A DNA stretch of 47,356 nucleotides from Candidatus Enterococcus murrayae (lineage in GTDB: Bacteria; Bacillota; Bacilli; Lactobacillales; Enterococcaceae): NCBI RefSeq assembly GCF_017315985.1, contig NZ_JAFLVR010000063.1, positions 1 through 47,356 on the forward strand. The letters are read 5' to 3'. The notes under the pieces are model-generated. The model did no database searches and was not told the DNA's origin. It saw only the letters and a program-made list of their open reading frames with translations. Numbering within the stretch: the stretch's first letter is position 1; each line of letters begins with the position of its first letter. Of the stretch, positions 24,550 to 32,799 are shown in pieces. Made by a program: the position numbers and the translations under genes.

Positions 24550-25493
24550 TCCGATCAATTTATTTAGAACGCTATAAGAAAGTTTTGATTGCTGCATGTA
24601 TTCTAATAATTGGATCATGCCTCTTCAATGTTATAATCCAAAATAATCAGTGGGAAAATGCTTATAGTGATCCGAATGATAAGGAATTCTATGAAGTGCA
24701 CAAAGAAAGTCTGACCTCATGGGATAACGAAAAAATGAAAGAAATGCCATTTACTTCTTATAGGGATTATCGTCAAAGAAAACTTACATTTTATGGTATT
24801 GGCTCACCTGGTTCTTTCTATACACAGGAAGGAGTCACTTTTGAAATACTTTCAAAAGCATCCAACTATTCAAACAAGTTTCCTTATGCTTCAAATTTCT
24901 CTTATAGGTCTGAAGCATTTCTATTATTCTTTATTCCCTTAACTGGTTTTTTGCTCTTTTTTATTGATCAAAAAACTGGATTCAATCAATTTTTATTCTC
25001 ATTAGGAATTTCAAGAAAAGATTTGTTTAAGAAAAAAATTTTATATATCGCGTTACCACTTCTGATTTCGCTCCTAGTTGGACAATCACTTTATGCCATT
25101 TTGATTCATACAATAATTCCTGCGCCATATATGAATGCAACTCTAGGACAACTAATAACTTCCGTCGTTAGCAACTTTTGTTTGCTATTCTTCATGTTTT
25201 CCAGCAGCGCCTTTATTGGAGCAATGGTTGGAAATACTGTTTTCGGTCCTTTAACTTGGGCAGTATATTGGTGGATGATGCTTTCTTTTCCAAATAGTGT
25301 TTACAGTATGGGAAATATCATCTATGCAGCAAAACAAATCTCGCATAAACAATTCTCTGAAACTTTGTTTGTTTACTCAGTAGGGAAAATGGGGGGGACA
25401 TTGGTGGATGAATGTACTATTTATTTTACTCAGTTCACTGCTTATATTTTGGATATTCAAAAAATATCAGACCATCTCGCTGGAAAACGATAA
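24546..25493 (+). CDS. ABC-2 type permease, 5' part, truncated by frameshift at a G7 tract
   Basis: The 315-residue frame encodes an exporter membrane subunit. TM1 is VLIAACILIIGSCLFNVII, an extracytoplasmic loop of about 95 residues follows, and three to four more helices appear (FLLFFIPLTGFLLFFI, ALPLLISLLVGQSLYAILIH, WAVYWWMMLSF). After ATG-GGG-GGG at 25389-25397 the frame loses hydrophobic character and stops at 25493. Removing one G from the 25391-25397 run joins it without a stop to the frame ending at 25770. That gives a membrane protein of about 407 residues. It is therefore a frameshifted or phase-variable gene, or carries a sequencing error. It overlaps the ATPase gene by four bases. 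Confidence 0.82.
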   Translation: MIRSIYLERYKKVLIAACILIIGSCLFNVIIQNNQWENAYSDPNDKEFYEVHKESLTSWDNEKMKEMPFTSYRDYRQRKLTFYGIGSPGSFYTQEGVTFEILSKASNYSNKFPYASNFSYRSEAFLLFFIPLTGFLLFFIDQKTGFNQFLFSLGISRKDLFKKKILYIALPLLISLLVGQSLYAILIHTIIPAPYMNATLGQLITSVVSNFCLLFFMFSSSAFIGAMVGNTVFGPLTWAVYWWMMLSFPNSVYSMGNIIYAAKQISHKQFSETLFVYSVGKMGGTLVDECTIYFTQFTAYILDIQKISDHLAGKR

Positions 25494-25770
25494 TGCCTAT
25501 CTACTGCACAAAGAATCCCGTTGGCCGATTTGGGGGATAATGACAATTTTTACCTCATTTATTCTTAATACTAGTTTCTTTGATCCTTGGCTTTACTTTT
25601 TTAGCAAGAAGAATTATGAACAGGTTGACGTGTCTATCAGCGATCCTATCCTGACAAACGTTGTTATCACTTTAATAGTCGGTTGTGTCTGCGCAATCTT
25701 AATCTTTTCCCGAAAATTTTTCAAAGTTCTTTCGGGTGCATTCAATAAACTAAACCAAAAATTGGGGTAA
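25408..25770 (+). CDS. ABC-2 type permease, 3' part (out of frame with 5' part)
   Basis: This 120-residue frame carries the missing C-terminal membrane helices of the permease: MNVLFILLSSLLIFWIF, IMTIFTSFILNTSFF and VVITLIVGCVCAILIF. The codons upstream of its ATG, when one G of the G7 run is removed, read GKMGGHWWMNVLFILL in continuity with the 5' part. No SD precedes the internal ATG, so it is unlikely to be an independent gene. It is followed after eight bases by the VanZ gene. Confidence 0.75.
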   Translation: MNVLFILLSSLLIFWIFKKYQTISLENDNAYLLHKESRWPIWGIMTIFTSFILNTSFFDPWLYFFSKKNYEQVDVSISDPILTNVVITLIVGCVCAILIFSRKFFKVLSGAFNKLNQKLG

Positions 25771-25777
25771 TTCTTTG

Positions 25778-26392
25778 ATGATCCTAGATATTCTATTCCG
25801 ACTTTATCTTATCGCTTGTATCTTTTTACCTTGTTTGATCTATCAAGCCTTCATATTAAAAAGAAAAGAAGAAACCATTTTTATTTCTTCGATGGTTTGG
25901 CGCTGGGTCTTTTTACTCTATCTTTATTTAGTTATAAATGTTACTGGCGTTGGAACCCTTGAAGATATTCTCAGCTACCCAGATTTGACTCGCCCTGAAG
26001 AAATTAATCTTTCCTCCTTCCAAACTGGTGTTGGAATGCTGAATGTTCTTAATATTATCATGTTCACTCCATTAGGATTTTTATTGCCGTTGATCTGGAA
26101 GCAGTGTCGTAGGTTAGGCTTTGTAGTGTTGCTAGGCTGTGAATTTTCATTGATGATTGAGTTTCTTCAGCTTTTTAATCGGCGAGCAACTGATATTGAT
26201 GATTTGCTTATGAATACGCTTGGTGCGTTTATTGGTTTTTTCCTTTGGAAGCTCAGTAAGAAAATCATTCACAGAGCTCCTAAAGAAATTCAAGTTTTTC
26301 CTAGACAAGAACCACAAATCTATCTATTTTTAAGTCTCACTGGTGTTTTCTTCCTTTATCACTGGCGATACTTCCTACGGCTAGTATCTTAA
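25778..26392 (+). CDS. VanZ family membrane protein
   Basis: The protein has about 204 residues with five predicted membrane helices. The VanZ-like signature is visible as LNVLNIIMFTPLGFLLPL and, later, EFLQLFNRRATDIDDLLMNT followed by LGAFIGFFLW. Family members include VanZ, linked to low-level teicoplanin resistance, and many of unknown role. The ATG at 25778 was preferred to the adjoining TTG; the SD is weak. It is the last gene of the gntR-ABC-permease operon, which fits a role in response to cell-wall-active compounds (inference). Confidence 0.85.
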   Translation: MILDILFRLYLIACIFLPCLIYQAFILKRKEETIFISSMVWRWVFLLYLYLVINVTGVGTLEDILSYPDLTRPEEINLSSFQTGVGMLNVLNIIMFTPLGFLLPLIWKQCRRLGFVVLLGCEFSLMIEFLQLFNRRATDIDDLLMNTLGAFIGFFLWKLSKKIIHRAPKEIQVFPRQEPQIYLFLSLTGVFFLYHWRYFLRLVS

Positions 26393-26519
26393 TAAGGAGC
26401 CCTTTTTTTAAAGAGAGCAATCATCGTTCGTATAATAATGCATTCTACACATATCAGTGATTTAGTATAAAATGACCGATTCATCTCTCGTTTAAACAAA
26501 CGGCAAAAATGCAACTGAC

Positions 26520-26559
26520 AAAAATAGCGTCCGTCTCAGTTTTTGAGACAGACGCTATT
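26520..26559 (-). terminator. ffh operon terminator
   Basis: A 15-bp stem with one mismatch (26523-26538 with 26544-26559) has T-rich sequence after it on the minus strand. It ends the DUF523-ylxM-ffh transcript. Confidence 0.87.
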
Positions 26560-26568
26560 GCTATTCTC

Positions 26569-27984
26569 TTATTTCCGTTTCTTCTTCTTTTTCTTACTCT
26601 TCTTGACCATACGATTCATAGCCATCTTGCCCATTTTCCCTTTGATACCAGAACCAAACATTTGATCCATTCCGGCAGGCATGCTGCCTTTGCTCATTTG
26701 CTGCATCATTTTGCGGGATTCTTTAAATTGCTTAATCATACGATTAACTTCAACCACAGAGTTTCCAGAACCTGCCGCAATACGACGACGACGACTTGGA
26801 TTTAACAAATCTGGGTTTTCTCGTTCAGCTGGCGTCATTGAAAAAACCATTGCTTTCTTACGCTCGACGTCCTTTGGATCAACCTTGACATTTTCAATAC
26901 CAGGCATTTGACTCATACCAGGAATCATTTTCAGTAGGTCTTCGATTGGCCCCATGCCCATTACTTGATCCAATTGCTCAATGAAGTCATTGAAGTCAAA
27001 GCTGTTTTCCTTCATCTTACGAGCAAGCTCTTCAGCCTTTTTCTCATCGTAATCTTGCTGAGCCTTCTCGATCAGAGTCAGCATATCTCCCATACCTAGG
27101 ATTCGGCTGGACATTCGATCTGGATGGAAAACTTCAAGGTCCGTTAACTTCTCACCTGAACCGATAAATTTGATTGGTGCACCTGTTACAGCACGAATCG
27201 ATAGCGCCGCACCACCACGAGTATCACCATCTAATTTAGTGATGACCACCCCAGTAATTCCCAGCTGTTCGTTGAAACTTTGTGCAACATTGACAGCATC
27301 CTGACCAGTCATCGCGTCAACGACTAAAAGAATTTCATTTGGTTGCGCAATTTCTTTGATTTGTTTTAACTCATCCATCAAAGCTTCATCAATATGCAAG
27401 CGACCAGCCGTATCAATCAAGACATAGTCGTTTTTATTTTCGCGGGCTTGTTCCATCCCTTGGCGGACAATCTCTACCGGACTAACATCCGTCCCCATAT
27501 CAAAGACTGGAACATTCAGTTGTTGACCTAAAACTTTTAATTGATCAATAGCTGCCGGACGATATACGTCACCTGCGATCATTAATGGACGAGCTTTTTC
27601 ATTTTTGATTAATTGATTCGCAAGCTTCCCAGCAAAGGTTGTCTTACCTGCCCCTTGCAAACCAGCCATCATGATAACCGTTGGGATTTTTGGTGATTTT
27701 TCGATACCTACCGCTTCTGATCCTAACGTTTTGGTTAATTCTTCATCAACAATTTTTACAATTTGTTGTGCGGGCGTCAAGCTTTCTAAAACTTCCACAC
27801 CCAATGCACGCGTACGCACTTCTTTGGTAAACTGCTTCACAACTTGCAAGTTAACATCGGCTTCTAACAATGCCAGACGAATCTCTCGCATCATTTCGGT
27901 AATATCTGATTCAGTAACTTTTCCCTTTTTCCGTAATTTTCCCATCGCAGCTTGCAGGCGCTGCGTTAAACTTTCAAATGCCAT
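26569..27984 (-). CDS. ffh: Signal recognition particle GTPase Ffh
   Basis: Ffh binds the SRP RNA and signal sequences and targets ribosomes to FtsY at the membrane. The 471-residue protein has the N helical bundle, then the G domain with G1 GLQGAGKTT, G3 DTAGRLHID and G4 TKLDGDTRGG. The Met-rich M domain (from about 300) ends in a Lys-rich tail (KKSKKKKKKRK). The length is a little above the Bacillus protein because of the M-domain linker. It lies 15 bases after ylxM, its usual partner. Confidence 0.97.
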   Translation of the reverse strand: MAFESLTQRLQAAMGKLRKKGKVTESDITEMMREIRLALLEADVNLQVVKQFTKEVRTRALGVEVLESLTPAQQIVKIVDEELTKTLGSEAVGIEKSPKIPTVIMMAGLQGAGKTTFAGKLANQLIKNEKARPLMIAGDVYRPAAIDQLKVLGQQLNVPVFDMGTDVSPVEIVRQGMEQARENKNDYVLIDTAGRLHIDEALMDELKQIKEIAQPNEILLVVDAMTGQDAVNVAQSFNEQLGITGVVITKLDGDTRGGAALSIRAVTGAPIKFIGSGEKLTDLEVFHPDRMSSRILGMGDMLTLIEKAQQDYDEKKAEELARKMKENSFDFNDFIEQLDQVMGMGPIEDLLKMIPGMSQMPGIENVKVDPKDVERKKAMVFSMTPAERENPDLLNPSRRRRIAAGSGNSVVEVNRMIKQFKESRKMMQQMSKGSMPAGMDQMFGSGIKGKMGKMAMNRMVKKSKKKKKKRK

Positions 27985-27999
27985 TGCTTATTTTCCTTT

Positions 28000-28338
28000 C
28001 TATTCATCTAAATCTTGTAAGCCAGTAATTGTTTCGGCTAAAAACTCATCTTTAGGATAATGCTCGGTCACATAAAGTGCCAATTTATCCAGCTGCTCTT
28101 CTCGCACAATATAATCAGAGAACAGATGCAGCTTACGCTCATAATCTTCCAAGATTTTTTCTGTTCTTTTGATATTATCATAAACTGCCTGACGACTCAC
28201 CTGATATTCCTCGGCAATTTCCCCTAAAGAAAAATCATCAGCATAGTACAGCTCCATATAGTTCATTTGCTTTTCCGTTAACAGCGTTGCATAAAATTCA
28301 AACAACGCATTCATACGATTTGTCTTTTCGATTTCCAT
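28000..28338 (-). CDS. ylxM: YlxM, SRP-associated helix-turn-helix protein
   Basis: The 112-residue protein belongs to the YlxM/p13 family. It has a sigma-region-4-like helix-turn-helix ([20 protein letters not shown], then [11 protein letters not shown]). In streptococci it modulates SRP and FtsY GTPase activity. The ATG at 28338 overlaps the preceding stop as TAATG and has GAGGA 7 bases upstream; the longer frame to 28362 is not needed. It is coupled to the DUF523 gene and followed closely by ffh. Confidence 0.93.
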   Translation of the reverse strand: MEIEKTNRMNALFEFYATLLTEKQMNYMELYYADDFSLGEIAEEYQVSRQAVYDNIKRTEKILEDYERKLHLFSDYIVREEQLDKLALYVTEHYPKDEFLAETITGLQDLDE

Positions 28339-28802
28339 TACGTCATCCTCATTTCTAGCCAATTTTCCTCAGAATAAACAAGTAGACCTTGCTGAATAAA
28401 ATAGGCTGTTGCTACCCCTACTCCTTTAATTCGCATACCTGAGAAGCTGCCATCATAGACCAAGCTGCTGCCGCAGGATGGACTTTTTTCTTTTAGAATC
28501 AAGCCTGTGATCTGCAATTTCTGTAATTCTTCGTATGCTTTGATCGCACCTTGTTTAAAAGCTTCAGTTAAATCATTTCCCTCATTATCCAAAACCCGTG
28601 CCTGTCCCTGCCACACATCAAAGCCATCGCCGCCTTGTATCTCTGCAGGATGCCGAGGTGTTGACAAACCACCTAAGACTTCTGGACAAATCATGATTGC
28701 TTGACCCGCTTCAACTAACTTTTTCAGCGCCGTGATCTCATTCGATCCGCCATCATAGCGACAAAACACACCGCCTAGACAAGCACTAATTCCCAGCATC
28801 AT
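28338..28802 (-). CDS. DUF523 family protein
   Basis: The 154-residue protein carries the DUF523 signature: [18 protein letters not shown] at the N terminus, [17 protein letters not shown] in the middle, and [19 protein letters not shown] near the end. The conserved Cys residues suggest a metal or thiol site; the function is unknown. The ATG at 28802 follows GGGAGA; the frame to 28853 adds a non-conserved leader. It is the first gene of an operon with ylxM and ffh, from an extended -10 promoter about 50 bases upstream. Confidence 0.88.
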   Translation of the reverse strand: MMLGISACLGGVFCRYDGGSNEITALKKLVEAGQAIMICPEVLGGLSTPRHPAEIQGGDGFDVWQGQARVLDNEGNDLTEAFKQGAIKAYEELQKLQITGLILKEKSPSCGSSLVYDGSFSGMRIKGVGVATAYFIQQGLLVYSEENWLEMRMT

Positions 28803-28851
28803 TATTTCTCCCATCAAATTAATAGAAAATAGGTGACAAAACTGCTTTCCC

Positions 28852-28860
28852 ATTATACCA
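28852..28860 (-). promoter_or_regulatory. Extended -10 promoter of DUF523-ylxM-ffh
   Basis: Read on the minus strand, TGGTATAAT is a perfect extended -10, about 50 bases before the DUF523 start. Confidence 0.65.
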
Positions 28861-28920
28861 TTTATTCAGGTATGGAAATAGTCTTTCACAAATGAAAAGT
28901 TCTTAAAAAAGGAGACCCTT

Positions 28921-29616
28921 ATGAAACGTGTATTAGTCGTTGACGATGAGCTTTCGATCGTAAAGTTGCTAAGTTTTAATTTAGAAAAAGAAGGTTACGC
29001 TGTCACTACTGCTGAAGATGGTAAAGAAGGCTATGAGCTGGCCTTGAATGAAAAATTTGATTTCATTATTTTAGATGTAATGCTGCCATCGATGGACGGT
29101 TTAGAAATCGCCAAAAAATTACGGCAAGAAAAAGTCGACACACCTATTCTAATGCTCACAGCTAAGGACGATGCTATCGATCGTATTTTAGGGTTAGAGA
29201 TTGGTGCTGATGATTACTTAACTAAACCATTTTCACCTCGGGAAGTATTAGCCAGAATGAAGGCAATCTTCCGAAGAGTGGAACCACGTCAGGAAGTTAT
29301 TGAACACGAATTTCTGACCGCAGGTGAAATCAAGGCAGATCTTTCTAATTATCAAGTGACCGTTCGAGGAGAAAAAATCGAATTGACACCGAAAGAATTT
29401 GAATTACTCGTTTACTTCATGAAACGTAAAGAACGTGTAATCGATCGTGATACCCTGCTTGATCGCATTTGGCAATACGATTTTTCTGGTCAAAGTCGAA
29501 TCGTAGATGTGCACGTTTCACATTTACGAGAAAAAATTGAAGTTGATCCAAAGCATCCACAATATTTACAGACTGTTCGAGGCTTTGGCTATAAATTTCA
29601 GGTGCCCGCCCAATGA
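28921..29616 (+). CDS. phoP: PhoP-type response regulator (OmpR family)
   Basis: The 231-residue protein has an N-terminal receiver domain (acidic VVDDE, phospho-acceptor Asp in ILDVMLPSMDG, Lys in LTKPFSP) and a C-terminal OmpR winged helix (ELTPKEFELLVYFMKRKERV, then VDVHVSHLREKIE and TVRGFGYKF). The call to PhoP, rather than another OmpR member, rests on the overlapping PhoR-type kinase and the nearby pstS with a Pho-box array. The ATG follows AAGGAG. It overlaps the kinase gene by four bases (ATGA). Confidence 0.88.
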   Translation: MKRVLVVDDELSIVKLLSFNLEKEGYAVTTAEDGKEGYELALNEKFDFIILDVMLPSMDGLEIAKKLRQEKVDTPILMLTAKDDAIDRILGLEIGADDYLTKPFSPREVLARMKAIFRRVEPRQEVIEHEFLTAGEIKADLSNYQVTVRGEKIELTPKEFELLVYFMKRKERVIDRDTLLDRIWQYDFSGQSRIVDVHVSHLREKIEVDPKHPQYLQTVRGFGYKFQVPAQ

Positions 29617-31349
29617 AACGTAAACACTTAGACTACCTTATTCCCTTTCTCTTTATCTGCCTGCTCTTTTTAGGCAGTTGGAAATTAGCAAACCATTTCT
29701 ACACTAAGGAATTATTGGAACAGCAGGAAGAATTCTTGACCAGTAATGGCGAGCTTATAATCCATCGACTAGATTTGAATCAGCTGGATTCAACCAGTAA
29801 TCGAGAGGTAATTGAGAGTTTTTCTAAAGAGGCGAATGATCGGATCACACTGTTAGATGCGAAAGGCAAAATTATTTTTGATAGTACAGAACCGAATCTT
29901 TCAGGTAGTCGGGAGAATCGCCCGGAGGTAAAAATTGTTTTAAACAGCAACGATGTTGGCTCGTCTGTTCGCCATAGCACAACGCTAAAAGCCGAGTTGC
30001 TTTATACGGCACAACCGATCCGAACGAAAGATGCTACAGTAGGTATCTTACGCGTGGCAAAAAGGACCTCGGCTTTTCAACCAAAAACACGAAACTTTCA
30101 ACGAACGATTTTTATTATCTTATTTTTATTTTATGTCTTCATTTATTTAATTATCTGTTATTTGATCTATCAACGAAATCGCCCAATTGAAACAGTCCTT
30201 CCCGTCTTACAACGAATGTTGAAAGAGCCTGAAAAAAGTAACTATGTCATGCAAAATTCGCCGCAATGGCAAGAGCTCTATGTCGCAGTCAATCAAATCA
30301 GCGAACAGTTGAATGAAACCTATGCTGCTTACACATCGACAGAAGAACAATTTTCAACGCTTTTTCACGAGTTGACAATCGGCGTCTTCATTATCGATAC
30401 CGAAGGACGATTTACTATGATCAATCCGGCAATGGAAGAATTATTGCAAATTGGCGGTGCCAGTCAACACTACTATTGGCAGGTTATTGAGGATAACAAG
30501 TTTATTCAATTAATTCAACAAGTATTGGTGGATAAAAATCAGGTACATCAAGAAATTTCAACAAAACTCCCTAGTTCGATGAATTTGGATATTCGTTTAC
30601 GTTATCTCGAGAATGAAATCAAAGGTGATCAAATTATGGGGACTGTCTATGATCTGACCCACGTTCGCCGATTAGAAAAAATTCAACGTGATTTTGTTGG
30701 AAATGTCTCTCATGAATTAAAAACACCGGTAACGTCCTTATTAGGATTTACTGAAACTTTGTTAGATGGTGCTAAAGATGATCCTGACTTGACTGAAGAA
30801 TTTTTGACTATCATGCAAAATGATGCCAAACGGTTGCAGCGATTGATTCAAGACATTATTGAACTTTCAAAGGATAGTAATGATTTAGCTGAGGACCGGC
30901 AAACGATCGAACTGAACTATTTTCTCCATCAGCAAATAGAGTTGTATGAGCATTTACTAAAGAGTAAACAAATCACAGTTACAATCGATGGTGCGGAGAA
31001 TTGTTTCTATCAAACCCGTTTGACCTTTTTCCAACCAATCGTTAAAAATCTTTTAGAGAATGCGATTCAATATTCTCCTGAGAATAGTTTGATTGAATTA
31101 AGCTATCGACTAAATGACCAATTAGAATTCACTGTCACTGATCACGGAATCGGGATGTCAAAAGACGATCAAAAACGTATCTTCGAACGCTTCTATCGCG
31201 TAGACAAGGCTCGTGCTCGACACTCGGGCGGTACTGGACTAGGACTTGCTATCGTCAAGGAGTACAGCGAGATTCTTGGAGGAACAGTTATAGTGGAAAG
31301 TCATCCGAAACTCGGCTCGACTTTTACTCTTAAATTACCAAACAAATAA
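29613..31349 (+). CDS. phoR: PhoR-type sensor histidine kinase
   Basis: The 578-residue protein has TM1 near 10-26 (IPFLFICLLFLGSWKL) and an extracytoplasmic sensor of about 130 residues. TM2 near 166-185 (FIILFLFYVFIYLIICYLIY) leads to a PAS-like domain (FSTLFHELTIGVFIIDTEGR) and the kinase core. H box is VSHELKTPVTS, N box NLLENAIQYSP, G1 DHGIGMS and G2 GGTGLGLAIV. This is the layout of Bacillus PhoR and streptococcal PnpS. It probably phosphorylates the adjacent regulator on phosphate limitation. The sensor signal is inferred from context. Confidence 0.88.
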   Translation: MKRKHLDYLIPFLFICLLFLGSWKLANHFYTKELLEQQEEFLTSNGELIIHRLDLNQLDSTSNREVIESFSKEANDRITLLDAKGKIIFDSTEPNLSGSRENRPEVKIVLNSNDVGSSVRHSTTLKAELLYTAQPIRTKDATVGILRVAKRTSAFQPKTRNFQRTIFIILFLFYVFIYLIICYLIYQRNRPIETVLPVLQRMLKEPEKSNYVMQNSPQWQELYVAVNQISEQLNETYAAYTSTEEQFSTLFHELTIGVFIIDTEGRFTMINPAMEELLQIGGASQHYYWQVIEDNKFIQLIQQVLVDKNQVHQEISTKLPSSMNLDIRLRYLENEIKGDQIMGTVYDLTHVRRLEKIQRDFVGNVSHELKTPVTSLLGFTETLLDGAKDDPDLTEEFLTIMQNDAKRLQRLIQDIIELSKDSNDLAEDRQTIELNYFLHQQIELYEHLLKSKQITVTIDGAENCFYQTRLTFFQPIVKNLLENAIQYSPENSLIELSYRLNDQLEFTVTDHGIGMSKDDQKRIFERFYRVDKARARHSGGTGLGLAIVKEYSEILGGTVIVESHPKLGSTFTLKLPNK

Positions 31350-31380
31350 GGACCGCGGAGATTTTTCCGCGATCCTTTTT
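31349..31380. terminator. Terminator between phoR and pstS
   Basis: An 11-bp stem with one mismatch (31349-31359 with 31366-31376) is followed on the plus strand by a T-tract. The minus-strand side is weaker but could also serve pstS. Confidence 0.85.
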
Positions 31381-31429
31381 TATTTTTGGGGAAGCTGTTA
31401 CGTCATTTTGCTCACTTTTGCAAAAATGG

Positions 31430-32302
31430 TTATTTCACTGTACCGTCAACAGATCGTTCTACCTTCATTGAAGTAATTGGCAAGTAGCCCAATTCTTTTA
31501 CCGGTCCTGATTGTATTTCATCACTTGTCATATATTTCAAGAAGTCTGCTAGCGCTTTTTCTGGCTTACCGTTCGTATACATATGTTCATAGGACCAGAT
31601 TGGCCATTTATTCGTAGTAATATTTTTGTCGTTAGCTGTTACACCATCTAATTGCAATGCTTGCAGACTGTCATCCACATAAGATAAAGCAAGGTAGCTG
31701 ATCGCTCCTGGAGTTTGCGCCACGATTTTTTTCACCGTACCTGATGAATCCTGTTCCTGTGACTGAATTGGTTCTTTTCCGTCTAGTCCCCATTTCTCAA
31801 AAGTTGCACGAGTTCCACTACCTGAAGCACGGTTTACAACTTGAATGGCTTCGTCTTTTCCATCAAGCTCATTCCAATTTTTAATCTTTCCTGTAAAGAT
31901 ATCGATTAATTGCTGTTTAGTAACATCTTTCACGCCAACATCCTTATTAACGACTGGAACAAAACCGACTACTGCAACTTTGTGATCAACTAATTTGTCA
32001 GCATCCACGCCATCCTTTTCTTCAGCGAAAACATCTGAATTACCGATTTCTACCGAGCCGCTCTCAACTTGACTCAACCCTGTTCCACTACCGCCGCCTT
32101 GAACAGAGATCTGAACGTTGGGATGCTCTTGTGTATAGCTTTCTTGAGCAGCATCGACTAACGGCTGTAAGGCTGTTGAACCAACGGCAGTAATTTTTGC
32201 TGTATCCTCTTTAGCTGAGCTGGAGTCCTTTGTTGCGCCCCCATCGCTGCAGCCCGCTAGTATAATCCCTGAAAATGCTAATGCTAAAATAATTTTCTTC
32301 AT
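31430..32302 (-). CDS. pstS: PstS-type phosphate-binding lipoprotein
   Basis: The 290-residue lipoprotein has lipobox LAGC near residue 18. Phosphate-binding loops are visible as VGSTALQPLV, QGGGSGTGL and NRASGSGTRATFEKW. It captures phosphate at the outer membrane face for the PstCAB permease. No pstC, pstA or pstB is adjacent; a lone, monocistronic pstS implies that it feeds a transporter encoded elsewhere. Pho-box repeats at 32409-32468 upstream suggest direct PhoP control. It converges on phoPR. Confidence 0.93.
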   Translation of the reverse strand: MKKIILALAFSGIILAGCSDGGATKDSSSAKEDTAKITAVGSTALQPLVDAAQESYTQEHPNVQISVQGGGSGTGLSQVESGSVEIGNSDVFAEEKDGVDADKLVDHKVAVVGFVPVVNKDVGVKDVTKQQLIDIFTGKIKNWNELDGKDEAIQVVNRASGSGTRATFEKWGLDGKEPIQSQEQDSSGTVKKIVAQTPGAISYLALSYVDDSLQALQLDGVTANDKNITTNKWPIWSYEHMYTNGKPEKALADFLKYMTSDEIQSGPVKELGYLPITSMKVERSVDGTVK

Positions 32303-32408
32303 TCATGTACACTCCTTATAATAGATAATGCATTCCTTTTTAAGAAATCGACTCAATGCTTCATGTCACATCTCTTATTTTTAGTACATCGTTACTTTAA
32401 CAATGGAA

Positions 32409-32468
32409 CGTAAATATCTTGTTGAATGCATGTAAATGATCGGTAAAGAACTGTAAATGTTTGGTAAA
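32409..32468 (-). promoter_or_regulatory. Pho-box array (PhoP operator) upstream of pstS
   Basis: On the minus strand TTTACC, TTTACA, TTTACC and TTTACA occur as direct repeats (plus-strand 32463, 32452, 32442 and 32431), with steps of 11, 10 and 11 bases. A fifth, TTTACG, at 32409 is in phase two turns further on. This matches the TT(A/C/T)ACA PhoP boxes of Bacillus, spaced one helical turn apart. The array ends about 107 bases before the pstS start. Confidence 0.88.
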
Positions 32469-32479
32469 GACGAAATAAC

Positions 32480-32507
32480 TTACTTTTTATTAGTTTTATT
32501 GTATAAT
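32480..32507 (+). promoter_or_regulatory. Promoter of the DUF4649-like gene
   Basis: A consensus TATAAT at 32502-32507 has a weak -35, TTACTT (32480-32485), 16 bases upstream. It lies about 40 bases before the start codon and diverges from the Pho-box array. Confidence 0.55.
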
Positions 32508-32548
32508 ACCTATGCAATGAAAATTTTAAGTGAGAGAAGCGAATAGAG

Positions 32549-32749
32549 ATGCTAGAGATTACCTATGAATTGAACAATTCTGAAAAAGAAAAAGAGTATG
32601 CTAGTGCTAACGATTTTATAGCAGCGCAATTAAAGGAAGTCCCAGATCTGCCTGATTATTATCATGTAGTAAAAGCTATTGTCGATGGTAAAGAAATCAG
32701 CTTAACTGACAAAACGATCAGCGGTCTGTTCAACTATTTAAATAAGTAA
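32549..32749 (+). CDS. Small DUF4649-like protein
   Basis: The 66-residue acidic protein has no membrane or signal segment. It resembles the small DUF4649 proteins of streptococci and enterococci: MLEITYELNNSEKEKEYASA at the start and LPDYYHVVKAIVDGKEISL in the centre. The match is from memory. The function is unknown. It has its own TATAAT promoter and a long terminator shared with the converging aminotransferase gene. The SD is weak (GAGAG). Confidence 0.7.
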   Translation: MLEITYELNNSEKEKEYASANDFIAAQLKEVPDLPDYYHVVKAIVDGKEISLTDKTISGLFNYLNK

Positions 32750-32799
32750 AATAGAAACGATCAAATCGAAAAGGATTTGATCGTTTCTATTTATTTTTT
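32749..32799. terminator. Long bidirectional terminator
   Basis: A perfect 19-bp stem (32749-32767 with 32774-32792) is closed by a six-base loop and followed by T on the plus strand. It separates the small gene from the aminotransferase gene, whose stop overlaps the stem. Confidence 0.92.

Noticed and set aside
25391-25410. Programmed ribosomal frameshift in the permease gene
   Set aside because: The G7 tract lacks a clear slippery heptamer with a downstream structure. Slipped-strand variation or sequencing error explains it more simply.
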